A DNA stretch of 64,000 nt from Geminocystis sp. NIES-3708 (GCF_001548095.1 NZ_AP014815.1:434001-498000); one strand, 5' to 3'; shown: positions 45,678 through 55,339, counted from the stretch's first letter. Program-made: numbers and translations. Notes: generated from the letters alone by a model not told the origin.

Positions 45678-47258
45678 TTAAAGTCCGACTTGACTTTGCC
45701 AAGCTAAACCATAGGATTGAATTCCTTGATGAACTTGATTGGTAAATTTTACCCTAATTTTATATTCTCCCGTTTCAGAAATAGGGCAGAAAATATGTTC
45801 CACACTATCAACTTTACTCACCGATGAACAAATTATTTTTTCCCCATTATTATTAGAAATTAACTCTAAATCTAAATTATTTAAACCTTTATTAATAAAA
45901 TTTTCACCTATATCATATTCTTGGTTATTATTTTGATCATTTAATTCCACAAGGCGATCCCATGTTAAAGTAATAGAAATATAACTATTGGCTTTTAATG
46001 GTTTTTGAATCATATAATCGTGACTATCTTTTATCTCAATTTTGCTATAGTTCCAGCCTATATTAGATACTTTTTCTTTATAATTATATTGTCCAGATTT
46101 TAATTGTTTATAAGCTCTCATCGTATTCAAATGTCCTGTTCCCATTTGCATATCTAAAGGAATTTCAGGGTTTAAATAAGCATCACTTTCTAACCATGTT
46201 TTATTATTTTGAGTGAAAACATTACGAGTCATTCCTAGTAAATTTCCATCACCATTATCTTTAAGTTTATCCGCAGAATTAAGTAAAATAGCCTTGATAA
46301 CTTCATGATTTTGATAATCTTTTGTCCAACTTGTCGGATTTTGTTGTAAAAAATTATTTCCTGCCTCTAATAATAGAGCTATAGAACCAGTTATGTGAGG
46401 TGCAGCAAAGCTACTTCCTGTAACTTGTTCAACTATGCCATCGACATTATAAACATTAATTTTATTTCCGGGAGCAAGTAAAGTAACACTACGTCTAGCT
46501 CCGACATTTATTTCTTGTCGAATTAGAGCCTTACCAATACCCATGGGAGACAGGCTTAAATTAGCAAAATCAACTTTACTAAAAAAACCATCTTTTCGCA
46601 TACTATAAGCGGTGGTGATGCCATTATAGTTATCCGTGGGAATGGGAATTCCACCTCTACCTTGATTTCCTGCCACCACATAAACAACATTATGAACTCT
46701 TGCAGACCAATCTAAACACTGAGTTAATAAAGCATTACCGTCCAATTGTGGTGTTTCTCTATCATCTCTAGCTAAAGATTCTCCGAAACTTAAATTAATT
46801 GCCCTTACATTACCGCTATTTTGCAAGGCAATATTTTGAGTAGTAAGACATTCTTCTGGTTGTCCTGCACTTTTAAGTGATCCCACAGCACCTGAGTATA
46901 ACTTCGCGCTTGGGGCAATTCCCCTTAAGCCTTTGTGGTTACTTATCATAATAGATGCAACCATCATAGCATGATTATCAATATTCGTATTTGGTTGTGC
47001 TGGTTCGTTACGGTAAAATAAACGAGCTATAGGTAATTTTTTGTGTAAAGGGTTAAGTTTATCTAGGGCAAATTTTTTCGGTCTCCCAATTTCTACTTGA
47101 CCTATACTAATCTTACGTCCTTGTAGATTATAAGGTGCTTGTTGTAGTCTCAGAACATCTATTCCTGTTTCTGATAAAGATTCATTTAAAGCATTAACAG
47201 GAAAGGTAAAACTTATTAAATTAATAGCAGTTAAGCACAGTATTTTCTGTTTCATCAA
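45678..47258 (-). CDS. Subtilisin-like (S8) exported protease with unusual Glu at the Asp position
   Basis: 526 aa with signal peptide (KQKILCLTAINLISFTFPVN, cleavage near NALNE). The S8 fold is clear: the first triad segment reads ISIGQVEIG, placing E56 where Asp is normal; the His is H96 in IDNHAMMVASIM; the oxyanion Asn is N198 in VVAGNQG; and the nucleophile is S283 in GSSFAAPHITGS. The C-terminal 130 residues form a beta-rich domain (LTWDRLVELNDQNNNQEYDI, with an Asp/Asn-rich EF-like loop). Probably periplasmic or secreted. Other cyanobacterial S8 proteins have the same GQVE motif, so it may be an active variant. Confidence 0.85.
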   Translation of the reverse strand: MMKQKILCLTAINLISFTFPVNALNESLSETGIDVLRLQQAPYNLQGRKISIGQVEIGRPKKFALDKLNPLHKKLPIARLFYRNEPAQPNTNIDNHAMMVASIMISNHKGLRGIAPSAKLYSGAVGSLKSAGQPEECLTTQNIALQNSGNVRAINLSFGESLARDDRETPQLDGNALLTQCLDWSARVHNVVYVVAGNQGRGGIPIPTDNYNGITTAYSMRKDGFFSKVDFANLSLSPMGIGKALIRQEINVGARRSVTLLAPGNKINVYNVDGIVEQVTGSSFAAPHITGSIALLLEAGNNFLQQNPTSWTKDYQNHEVIKAILLNSADKLKDNGDGNLLGMTRNVFTQNNKTWLESDAYLNPEIPLDMQMGTGHLNTMRAYKQLKSGQYNYKEKVSNIGWNYSKIEIKDSHDYMIQKPLKANSYISITLTWDRLVELNDQNNNQEYDIGENFINKGLNNLDLELISNNNGEKIICSSVSKVDSVEHIFCPISETGEYKIRVKFTNQVHQGIQSYGLAWQSQVGL

Positions 47259-47292
47259 TGATTTATCGAAGTCAGATATTAATTATTAATTA

Positions 47293-47487
47293 TTAATTAT
47301 CAATTGTGTGTCCTGCTTCGATGATAGCTTGTTCGATAATATCAAGAGCTTGAGTGGTATTGATTTGAACAATTTTAGTGTTAACATCAATATGAACCTT
47401 TGCTTCAGAATCTATATTTTTAAGAACGGTAGTGATAGTTTTCGCACAAACTTCACAGGCAATACTCGGTACATTTAATATAATCAC
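47293..47487 (-). CDS. atx1: Copper chaperone Atx1-like (HMA domain)
   Basis: 64 aa ferredoxin-like HMA domain. It delivers Cu(I) to copper P-type ATPases (CtaA and PacS in cyanobacteria). The metal site is C11 and C14 in SIACEVCAKT, plus H60 in EAGHTID, the loop-5 histidine typical of cyanobacterial Atx1. It lies 6 bp downstream of cysE on the same strand. There is no copper ATPase gene in the window. Confidence 0.85.
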   Translation of the reverse strand: MIILNVPSIACEVCAKTITTVLKNIDSEAKVHIDVNTKIVQINTTQALDIIEQAIIEAGHTIDN

Positions 47488-47493
47488 AATTAT

Positions 47494-48156
47494 TTAGAAC
47501 TTATAATATTGTTTTTCTAAAGATTGTTGTTGTAACTCGACAACTTGTTTTTCTAATTGCTCAATACGATCTAATAAAGTTCTAATGACGGTAGCTTCAG
47601 AGTCTGGTAAATTACTATGGTCAAGAGGATCAACTTTTTCCCCAGAACGATAAACTACTCTACCAGGAATGCCTACAACAGTACAATCAGCAGGAACATC
47701 TTTTAAAACCACAGATCCTGCACCAATGCGTACATCATGACCGATAAATATGTTACCTAAAACTTTAGCACCAGCACCAACCACTACATTTTCGCCGAGG
47801 CTAGGATGACGTTTCCCACTTTGTTTTCCCGTGCCACCAAGAGTAACACCTTGATAAATTAAACAATAATCACCGATAATGGCTGTTTCTCCGATTACTA
47901 CACCCATACCGTGATCAATAAAAACTCCTTTGCCAATAGTTGCACCGGGATGGATTTCAATACCTGTAAAAAATCTGCCGATATGGGACATTAAACGGGG
48001 TATCAAAGGTAAACCTAAATTATATAATTTATGGGAAAAACGATGAAGAACTAATGCTTGTAAACCGGGGTAGCAGAGTATAACCTCCAACCAATTACGG
48101 GCAGCAGGATCTCGTTCAAATATGATTTTAAAATCTGCGATGAGTGATGATAGCAC
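47494..48156 (-). CDS. cysE: Serine O-acetyltransferase
   Basis: Acetylates serine with acetyl-CoA to O-acetylserine, the first step of cysteine synthesis; cytoplasmic. 220 aa, the shorter CysE form. An N-terminal helical part (ARNWLEVILCYPGLQAL) precedes a left-handed beta-helix with hexapeptide repeats: GATIGKGVFIDHGMGVVIGE, then GGTGKQSGKRHPSLGENVVV and GAGAKVLGNIFIG. The catalytic His/Asp are in FIDHGMG. It is upstream of atx1, 6 bp away. Confidence 0.96.
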   Translation of the reverse strand: MLSSLIADFKIIFERDPAARNWLEVILCYPGLQALVLHRFSHKLYNLGLPLIPRLMSHIGRFFTGIEIHPGATIGKGVFIDHGMGVVIGETAIIGDYCLIYQGVTLGGTGKQSGKRHPSLGENVVVGAGAKVLGNIFIGHDVRIGAGSVVLKDVPADCTVVGIPGRVVYRSGEKVDPLDHSNLPDSEATVIRTLLDRIEQLEKQVVELQQQSLEKQYYKF

Positions 48157-48287
48157 GGTAAGCCAGTTTTTCTAATAAGTCTTATTTACAATAATATCTC
48201 TTATTTCTCCTGTTTGAGTAAATAACCTAAAATACTTACATTAAGATCTTACACGAATGCTATTTATTTTGAAAATGTAAAATAAAT

Positions 48288-49574
48288 TTAACAAGATTTA
48301 ATTTGACAAACCGCATAATATTCAGGGGAAAGATATTGACAAGCATAAGCCTGTAATTTTTCTACCGTTAATTGTTTGACAATATAAGGATATTTTAAAG
48401 CTAGATCTGCCTTTTGAAGAATTTGATAATAACCATATAATCCTGCCAATTGTTCGGGAGTTTCTGTTGAAAAAATATAGTCATGACATAAAGTGCGTTG
48501 ACAGTTTGTTAACTCATTAGCGGTAATAGGTTCTTTTTGTAGCTTGTAAATATTGTCTCTAATTATCATTTCTATTTGTTCCAGATTATTTCTTGATAAG
48601 TATGCAGAAATGGTAAATAAACTAGAGTGTTTTTGTAAGGAGAAGTCACAGGTTATATCTAAGACTAAATGTTCTTCTTCTCTGAGTTTCCTTACTAGCC
48701 TTGAAGTTCTGCCACCTGTTAAAATTAGAGATAACATATCTAAGGCGATCGCCCCTTCTAAATTTTCAATACCAGGTCCAAGCCATCCCATAATTAATCG
48801 AGGTTGTTCGAGTCGGGGTAAAAATAACTCTTGACGACGTACATCAATAATAGGTGGTTCACTATCAAAACTTACATTCGGACATTCTGAGCGTACAGAA
48901 AAATCTTGAAAACAATTTTCTACCAAAGAAATGGATGTATCTTTATCGATATTACCAACTAACACAACGGTCATATTTTCTGGTTGATAATAGGTTTTAT
49001 GATAACATCGCATTTGATTAGGAGTATTTTGCAGTAATAATGATTCATCACCTAATACAGATCTTTGGTAGGGATGAGTTTGATAAATATTACTAGCCAT
49101 ACTTTGAAGAATTATCCAGTCATAATCATCGTAACTAGAACGAATTTCCTCTAAAACAACATCTCTTTCGACATAAAATTCTTCATCAGAAATTTCTGCT
49201 TGTAATAAAATTTCAGCTAAATAAGGTAGAGTATCTGGTAAATATTGATGAGCAGTGGTTAAGAAAAAATGAGTATAATCATAACTTGTAGCGGCATTAG
49301 CGACACCTCCTGTACTTTCTACCACATAATCAAAATCCCCCGGAAGTATATTTTTTGAACCTTTAAAGATCATATGTTCTAAAAAATGAGAGATTCCAGA
49401 CCATGATTCAGGCTCGGTGGTTACTCCTGCATTAACCCACACATCAGCAACCACTACCGAACTAGAGGGTATGTGTTGATGTATTAAAGTTAGTCCATTG
49501 GGAAAAAAGATAGTATCAAGGTCACAATGGTAATAAGATTGTTTTTGAACTTGATGATGTGCTGATAGTATCAT
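48288..49574 (-). CDS. M16 family zinc peptidase (pitrilysin/processing peptidase-like)
   Basis: 428 aa. The inverted zinc motif HFLEH is at about residues 63-67 (GISHFLEHMIFKGS), with a downstream Glu in VVLEEIRSSYDD. The C-terminal M16_C half has RLIMGWLGPGI and GGRTSRLVRKLREEEHL. It resembles bacterial homologues of mitochondrial processing peptidase. Cytoplasmic; no signal peptide. In many bacteria such proteins form pairs of active and inactive subunits, but no second M16 gene is adjacent. Confidence 0.92.
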   Translation of the reverse strand: MILSAHHQVQKQSYYHCDLDTIFFPNGLTLIHQHIPSSSVVVADVWVNAGVTTEPESWSGISHFLEHMIFKGSKNILPGDFDYVVESTGGVANAATSYDYTHFFLTTAHQYLPDTLPYLAEILLQAEISDEEFYVERDVVLEEIRSSYDDYDWIILQSMASNIYQTHPYQRSVLGDESLLLQNTPNQMRCYHKTYYQPENMTVVLVGNIDKDTSISLVENCFQDFSVRSECPNVSFDSEPPIIDVRRQELFLPRLEQPRLIMGWLGPGIENLEGAIALDMLSLILTGGRTSRLVRKLREEEHLVLDITCDFSLQKHSSLFTISAYLSRNNLEQIEMIIRDNIYKLQKEPITANELTNCQRTLCHDYIFSTETPEQLAGLYGYYQILQKADLALKYPYIVKQLTVEKLQAYACQYLSPEYYAVCQIKSC

Positions 49575-49744
49575 GTAAAAATATTTATTTACCTTTCCTT
49601 AATCTTACCTTTAGTTTCGTCTATTGAGTTTATTAACAATTGGTAATTTATATTAAGAAAAGAGGTATTTTTTTGATGACTGACTATGAGTACAAGTTTT
49701 TGAGAGAGTTTAGCAAAGTATTCGGAAGTCGATTTATGTCAAGA

Positions 49745-50200
49745 TTAATTGATTTTTTCTACATTTCCTGACTTAACCCATCCTTCTTGTCCACTACTAG
49801 GAATACGAACTTTTTGCCATTGATTATCATTACTGGTACTTAAAATAATTAATTCTGCGTTGTAGTCAACTCCTCCTATTCTTTCAGCATCTGTATTGGC
49901 TTCAGAACGTAAGCTTAAGCCTGTTGACCATGTCACTCTGGCTTTATAAGCACCTGTCGGTAAATCTTCCGTTTCTGGTTTAGGTTTTTCTACTTCGGTT
50001 TTTGAAGGGGAATTTTCAGGGGTAGAAACTTCTTTTTTAGATTGATTAGAAGATGGTTTTTCTTCCGCAAAAGTATGTTTAGAAGGAGTTACGGAAACAT
50101 TTGTAAGGAAAAAATATGCACCTCCTGCAATACCCGCACCAAATAAGATTACACCTAAAAAGAAACCAATAATAAATTGAAACAGGCTTGATGGACTCAT
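49745..50200 (-). CDS. Membrane-anchored SH3b (bacterial SH3) domain protein
   Basis: 151 aa. The N-terminal membrane helix (FIIGFFLGVILFGAGIAGGA) is followed by a low-complexity Ser/Pro/Lys/Glu linker (about 40-80) and a C-terminal SH3b domain (ARVTWSTGLSLRSEANTDAE, then NQWQKVRIPSSGQEGWVKSG). SH3b domains often bind cell-wall peptides; the role here is unknown. It is downstream of the 7TM-HD gene on the same strand with a 94-bp gap. Confidence 0.85.
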   Translation of the reverse strand: MSPSSLFQFIIGFFLGVILFGAGIAGGAYFFLTNVSVTPSKHTFAEEKPSSNQSKKEVSTPENSPSKTEVEKPKPETEDLPTGAYKARVTWSTGLSLRSEANTDAERIGGVDYNAELIILSTSNDNQWQKVRIPSSGQEGWVKSGNVEKIN

Positions 50201-50294
50201 AATTGATAAAGAAAAAATGACACTTAAATTTTAACTAAAAATATTAACAAATTATCTTCAAATAAGATCATTCTGTATAGCTAATAGTTAATAA

Positions 50295-52724
50295 TTAATT
50301 GTTACTACTACTTCTCATTTCTAACGCTCCCTTGGGATAGGTTATTCTCTGATGGTTGAATTGTTGCCAAATATTAACAAATACTTCCGCAATAACAGGT
50401 AATTCTTCATATTTAATGCCAGATTCATCTAATTGATGATCTCGCCAACGGGCTTTAAAAATCTTGTTAACCATTGCCATAGCTTGATCTGGTGTTGCTT
50501 CTTTTAGCGATCGTAAAGCAGCTTCACAACCATCAGCTAACATAACGATACCAGTTTCTCTCGATTGAGGAATTGGACCGTCATAGGAAAAAAGAGTTTC
50601 ATCAATGTTATGAATATCTTTACCTTCACCTTCTACTTGGGTTTTAGCTTGATAGTAAAAATAAGAGATTAATAAAGTGCCTTGATGTTGAGGAATAAAA
50701 TCTTGAATGGCTTGAGGTAAACCACATTTTTTTGCCATGATAATACCTTCACTGACGTGCTTTTTGATAATTTCTGCACTTTTATAAGGATTGTTAATCA
50801 TATCATGTTTATTTGGTCCGCCCATCTGATTTTCGATAAAACCGAGAGGATCGTGCATTTTACCTATATCATGGTAGAGTGTTCCAGCCCTTACTAACTC
50901 GACATTACAATGAAGTTTACGAGCTGCTGCTTCAGCTAAACTAGCAACAAACATAGTATGCTGAAAAGTGCCGGGTGCTTCTGTCGCTAATCGCTTTAAA
51001 AGTGGGCGATTAGGGTTAGATAATTCCGCTAGACGTATCGGGGTAATTAAATCAAAAAATCTTTCCAAATAAGGGGAAATTCCCAAGGCTAAGACACTAT
51101 AAGTTAAGCCGACTGTTCCGTGCCATATAGCTGCAGGTAAGATAGCATACCATAAAGTCCCAGCCCCTGTGCTACCAATTAAATAAATGATAAAGTAAAC
51201 ACTTCCTTGGGTTAAGCCAACTCCTGCACCTAATAATGCTAATTCTTCCCTTGAATGAAGACGACTAGCCATAAAAGAAGCTAATAAACCCCCCGCAAAA
51301 GAGGAAATGATATATTCCCATCCCATCATTTCCATTTGAAAAAGGGTTAATCCCGTCATGATGATAAGATTTGTAACAGCCACCGTTGGACCATAAAAAC
51401 TACTAACAAGAAATCCTAGGGCGGGTAAAGAATTGTATCCTACATCAAATATACTTATGATTGGAACAGATAAACTTAATAACCACAAAAGAAATTGATC
51501 TCGTCTTCGTAATCTGCCTTTCACTTGATTGGTGATCGTCATAAATCCTACTAAGGAGATAGAAATAATAATAACAGTTCCTGCAATCCCAGTCCAATTA
51601 ATGCTTCTACGACTTAAGCCAAAATTGTCTAATAAAACAAAATCCTCTTGAGTAATTTTCTCCCCAGCATCCACAATCACTTCACCTTTACCTATGGTAA
51701 CAACAACTGGTTGTATCGCTTGTGCGGCTTTTTCTGCTCTTCTTTTCGTTTCTTCTTCGTCAATGATAAGATTAGATTCTAAATTATTGGTGATTAAGTT
51801 TACCGCTATATTTTTTATACGAGGGGAAATGTCATTTTCGAGATGAATTTCTGTAGCTTTTAATTGAATGTCTTCTGGTAATCCTGTAGAAATTCCTACA
51901 GCTAAAATTTGTCTGACAGTTTGACTAATTTCTTTTTTTCCTTCTTGCCAAGTTATATTGTCAATATTCCATAGAAGTCTTTTTTCTTCATCTTCAATAC
52001 TACCAATTTTTAACTGATCAATTTGACTCGAAAAGCTTTGATAAATGTTTCTATTTTGTTCTAATTGACTAAGTAAATTTTCAAAATTTTTGGAGTTAAC
52101 TAATTTTTTATAGGTTAATAATTGTTTAATAATTTCATTCTCGGTTAATGATAAAGATTCATCAACAGAAAAAAATGATGATGTCTTAATTTTGACAAGA
52201 ATTTTTTGCCATTGAGATGATGGTAGAGAATGAATATATTTTTGGTTAGAGGAAGATAAAAAATTACTATTAACAAAAGTAATTTTTTTATTTAGGTTGC
52301 GAAGATTATCTATTTGTTCGAGTTTATTATCAATTCTTGTTTGAATTTTTAATGTCAAACTTACATCCTGTTTTAACATTGGTAATAAACCACTACGGGT
52401 TTTTTTGCGCAATTCTTCTGTTGTGTGAGAATCCACAAAATCTGCATCACGGGGTGCAACAATTTTTGTAGGGGAAATTGTGCCAACAGCTAATTTTGGT
52501 TGATTATAAAAACGATAACTAACTGAGCCTGTAAAACTTGTCACCGATAATAGTATCATTATCGGAGTATGAACTTTACAAACCCATTTTAATATTACAG
52601 GTTTATTTTCATCACCATGAGAAGTATTATTAGACTCTTTAGTAGAATCGCAAAATTTAGAGTTTTGATTATCCTTTTTTTGCCAATCTTGAAAGGTTTT
52701 GCGGATTAAGTGCAAGGTATTCAT
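50295..52724 (-). CDS. PgpH-like 7TM-HD c-di-AMP phosphodiesterase homologue
   Basis: 809 aa membrane protein. A first helix (MILLSVTSFTGSVSYRF) is followed by a large extracytoplasmic 7TMR-HDED domain (about 80-370). Seven helices span about 375-570. The cytoplasmic HD domain has LKRLATEAPGTFQHTMFVAS and the metal-binding LYHDIGKMHDP (around residue 615), with IPQHQGT and MLADGCEAA. The family hydrolyses c-di-AMP in Firmicutes (PgpH), and cyanobacterial members are predicted to do the same. This matters because a c-di-AMP riboswitch and Kdp genes lie about 10 kb away. An older alternative label is a metal-dependent phosphohydrolase of unknown substrate. Confidence 0.9.
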   Translation of the reverse strand: MNTLHLIRKTFQDWQKKDNQNSKFCDSTKESNNTSHGDENKPVILKWVCKVHTPIMILLSVTSFTGSVSYRFYNQPKLAVGTISPTKIVAPRDADFVDSHTTEELRKKTRSGLLPMLKQDVSLTLKIQTRIDNKLEQIDNLRNLNKKITFVNSNFLSSSNQKYIHSLPSSQWQKILVKIKTSSFFSVDESLSLTENEIIKQLLTYKKLVNSKNFENLLSQLEQNRNIYQSFSSQIDQLKIGSIEDEEKRLLWNIDNITWQEGKKEISQTVRQILAVGISTGLPEDIQLKATEIHLENDISPRIKNIAVNLITNNLESNLIIDEEETKRRAEKAAQAIQPVVVTIGKGEVIVDAGEKITQEDFVLLDNFGLSRRSINWTGIAGTVIIISISLVGFMTITNQVKGRLRRRDQFLLWLLSLSVPIISIFDVGYNSLPALGFLVSSFYGPTVAVTNLIIMTGLTLFQMEMMGWEYIISSFAGGLLASFMASRLHSREELALLGAGVGLTQGSVYFIIYLIGSTGAGTLWYAILPAAIWHGTVGLTYSVLALGISPYLERFFDLITPIRLAELSNPNRPLLKRLATEAPGTFQHTMFVASLAEAAARKLHCNVELVRAGTLYHDIGKMHDPLGFIENQMGGPNKHDMINNPYKSAEIIKKHVSEGIIMAKKCGLPQAIQDFIPQHQGTLLISYFYYQAKTQVEGEGKDIHNIDETLFSYDGPIPQSRETGIVMLADGCEAALRSLKEATPDQAMAMVNKIFKARWRDHQLDESGIKYEELPVIAEVFVNIWQQFNHQRITYPKGALEMRSSSNN

Positions 52725-52854
52725 ATTAAATCAATTTGACCATAAAGACAAAATAATAATCGGATAACTTTAAACTTGATCACAACTCCTCTACTAAACC
52801 CGACTGAATATTATTATACTTTATTTATTCTATCTCCTATCTTGGTTCGGAATT

Positions 52855-54042
52855 TTAGATTGAATTTTGATAATAACAACGTTGGGTTTCTAAAGTGATT
52901 AAACTCAAAGGAATATTATATTGACGGGCGATAGTGACACAATCTTCATACTCTGGTTGAATATTGATCACTTTTCCTTCTTTTTTTGCTACTTTTACTT
53001 TAATATCACCATATTTTGTTTTAATTATCTCAATTTCTCTGGCTAAAATTGAACGGTGTTGAATTTGGCGACGAATACCAATGGTGGTAGTTTCACGAAA
53101 AATAATTGTTTCGCAGATGTCAATTTTGTCTAAATCACAAATGACTGTTAATAAAATTCCGGGGCGATTTTTTTTCATCCCGACAGCTTGGGTAAAAATA
53201 TCTTTTGCACCAAATTTTAATAATTCTTCAAAAAGATAGCCAAAAATTTGTGGATTAGTGTCATCTATTTGAGTTTCCAATACTGCTATTTCTTCGCTAC
53301 AGGAAGATGATTCTCTTTCTCCTAACCATAAACGCAAAATATTGGGAATAGGTAAATCATGACTACCAGCACCTAATCCTATTTTTTTTAATGTCATTTG
53401 CGGTGGTTGTCCAAAATTTGTTACTAATGTAGTGGCTATTGCAGCTCCTGTGGGAGTAACCAATTCTTTATCAATGCCGTTACTATAAATAGGAATTTCT
53501 CTAGTCTGCAATAATTCTAGCACGGCAGGTACGGGGACGGGTAATTCACCGTGAGCAGCTTTTACTATACCTCCTCCCGTAGGCAAAGGGGAACAATATA
53601 ATGTTTGAATGTCAAGATATTCTAAGCCTAAACAAGTACCGACTATATCAATAATGGCATCCACAGCACCTACTTCGTGAAAATGAACTTTTTGAGGTAA
53701 AATGCCATGAACCTTTCCTTCTGCTTCTGCTAATTGTCGGAAAATAGCTAAACTATTAGCTTTTACTTTAGATGACAAATTGCCATTATTGATTAGGTTT
53801 TCAATGTCAGCCAAGTGACGATGATGGTGATGATGGTGTTGAGTTAATTCAACATTAATTTTAATGGCACTTTGACCTTGTCTCAAGACTTTTGTTTCTT
53901 TTAATCGATATTCTTTTTCTAAATTTAACCCTTTTAAACCATTTTCCAGATATGCTAAAGGCACATCAAGGGATACCAATGCACCTAAAAACATATCGCC
54001 AGAGATACCTGTAGGACATTGTAAGTAAGCTATTTTTTCCAT
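52855..54042 (-). CDS. larC: LarC, nickel-pincer cofactor nickel-insertion protein
   Basis: 395 aa. LarC is a CTP-dependent nickel insertase for the nickel-pincer nucleotide cofactor of lactate racemase and related LarA-family enzymes. It begins IAYLQCPTGISGDMFLGALV, has a metal-rich His run (H69-H74, H76; QHHHHHHRHLADIE), then HFHEVGAVDAIIDIVG, and a C-terminal half with VTPTGAAIATTL, ETQIDDTNPQIFGYL and MKKNRPGILLTVI. It is a single uninterrupted reading frame. No larA, larB or larE lies nearby, so partners must be elsewhere. Divergent from the Sua5-type gene (52 bp). Confidence 0.92.
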   Translation of the reverse strand: MEKIAYLQCPTGISGDMFLGALVSLDVPLAYLENGLKGLNLEKEYRLKETKVLRQGQSAIKINVELTQHHHHHHRHLADIENLINNGNLSSKVKANSLAIFRQLAEAEGKVHGILPQKVHFHEVGAVDAIIDIVGTCLGLEYLDIQTLYCSPLPTGGGIVKAAHGELPVPVPAVLELLQTREIPIYSNGIDKELVTPTGAAIATTLVTNFGQPPQMTLKKIGLGAGSHDLPIPNILRLWLGERESSSCSEEIAVLETQIDDTNPQIFGYLFEELLKFGAKDIFTQAVGMKKNRPGILLTVICDLDKIDICETIIFRETTTIGIRRQIQHRSILAREIEIIKTKYGDIKVKVAKKEGKVINIQPEYEDCVTIARQYNIPLSLITLETQRCYYQNSI

Positions 54043-54094
54043 TTACGGTACAATCAATTAGCAATTATTTATTATTCATTATTCATTATCTATT

Positions 54095-54745
54095 ATGGCT
54101 ACATTATACGAATTAAATCCTGATAACCCACAATCTCGTGATATTGAACAAATTACTAAAGCGTTAAAAAAAGGAGCTATTATGCTTTATCCTACAGATA
54201 CAGTTTATGCTATCGGCTGTGATATGAATGTCAAATCTGCTGTGGAAAGAGTAAGAACTTTAAAACGTTTATCTAATGATAAACCATTAACTTTTCTTTG
54301 TTCTTCTTTATCTCATATTTCTGAATATGCCATTGTCAGTGATGATGCTTATCGTATCATGAAACGTTTAATTCCAGGTCCTTATACTTTTTTATTACCA
54401 ACAACAAAGTTAGTACCGAAATTAGTAATGTCTCCTAAACGTAAAACTACAGGAATTAGAGTACCAGATCAAAACGTGTGTCAAGCATTATTACAATCTC
54501 TTGATAATCCTATTATTTCTACTTCTGCTCATATTGTAGATGAAGATGGAAACTCTATTGCTGAAAATTGGGAAAAATTTCGTTTATTTGATGAATTAGA
54601 TAAACAAGTTGATATTATTATTGATGATTATAGTAATCCAGGATTTGATGTTTCTACTATTCTTGATTTTTCCACTGATAAACCATCAGTAATTCGCCAA
54701 GGGTTAGGCTGGAAAGAGGTTGAAAATTGGTTTAATTTTGATTAA
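54095..54745 (+). CDS. Sua5/YciO/YrdC family threonylcarbamoyladenylate synthase-like protein
   Basis: 216 aa YrdC-fold protein. Members make threonylcarbamoyl-AMP for the tRNA t6A37 modification. Visible: KKGAIMLYPTDTVYAIGCD (residues about 26-44), the KxR-like RLSNDKPLTFLCS, MKRLIPGPYTFLLP, TTGIRVPD and PIISTSAHI. It resembles the YciO branch more than full-length Sua5, so a different role is possible. It is divergent from larC; a short zinc-ribbon gene follows. Confidence 0.88.
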   Translation: MATLYELNPDNPQSRDIEQITKALKKGAIMLYPTDTVYAIGCDMNVKSAVERVRTLKRLSNDKPLTFLCSSLSHISEYAIVSDDAYRIMKRLIPGPYTFLLPTTKLVPKLVMSPKRKTTGIRVPDQNVCQALLQSLDNPIISTSAHIVDEDGNSIAENWEKFRLFDELDKQVDIIIDDYSNPGFDVSTILDFSTDKPSVIRQGLGWKEVENWFNFD

Positions 54746-54823
54746 AAATATTAAATATAGATTTTATTAAAAATAATGTTATCCTTAAAATTTAGGATAA
54801 TTTTTCCCTAATAATTAATTTTA

Positions 54824-54964
54824 ATGGCAAAAAATATTAAAAAAGCTGATTTTCCTACTAAAATATGTCCTGTTTGTGGATTGTCTTTTACTTGGCGTAA
54901 AAAATGGGCAAAATGTTGGGATGAAGTTAAATATTGTTCTGAAAAATGTCGTAAAAATAAATAA
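54824..54964 (+). CDS. DUF2256 zinc-ribbon-like small protein
   Basis: 46 aa: MAKNIKKADFPTKICPVCGL, SFTWRKKWAKCWDEVKYCSE, KCRKNK. The CPVC and CW...YCSEKC cysteines form a treble-clef/zinc-ribbon pattern typical of DUF2256, a tiny family found next to cryptochrome/photolyase or on its own. Lies 78 bp after the Sua5-type gene. The function is unknown. Confidence 0.85.
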   Translation: MAKNIKKADFPTKICPVCGLSFTWRKKWAKCWDEVKYCSEKCRKNK

Positions 54965-55339
54965 ATAAGGTTTACTAGAAAAATGTTTTTATGAGATTAA
55001 ATTGAGAAATCTCTGAATCAATAAAGCATCACGAATATTAAGACTAAAATCCACTGGATGTGAAAAATATAGTCTGAAAAGACATTGAAAATATTAACAT
55101 TCTGTAGAGAATTAATTTTTTTTAGATATTCCCTAAAACATGAAACTAAAATACACACTATTATAGTTTATCTTACATCTAATTAAATTATGTTTATAAC
55201 CTTAATTTTTTATTATTTACATTAACAAAGTATTATTTTGATCTTTTGTAAATATCATTTATTTCAAGTATTCACGCAAAAAAAAGAAAAGGGCTAAAGC
55301 CCTCAATAAATATTATTTTACTTATGTTTTCAAACAAAA
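54965..55339. other. Intergenic region, mainly 3' of the porin gene
   Basis: 375 bp AT-rich sequence without a supported gene. It contains the porin terminator at 55280-55304; nothing else was seen. Confidence 0.5.
55280..55304 (-). terminator. Rho-independent terminator of the porin gene
   Basis: On the minus strand the stem AGGGCT (loop TT) AGCCCT is followed by TTTTCTTTTTTT. It lies 36 bp after the porin stop codon. It shares the GGCTAAAGCC core with the palindrome at 8178-8191. Confidence 0.8.
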
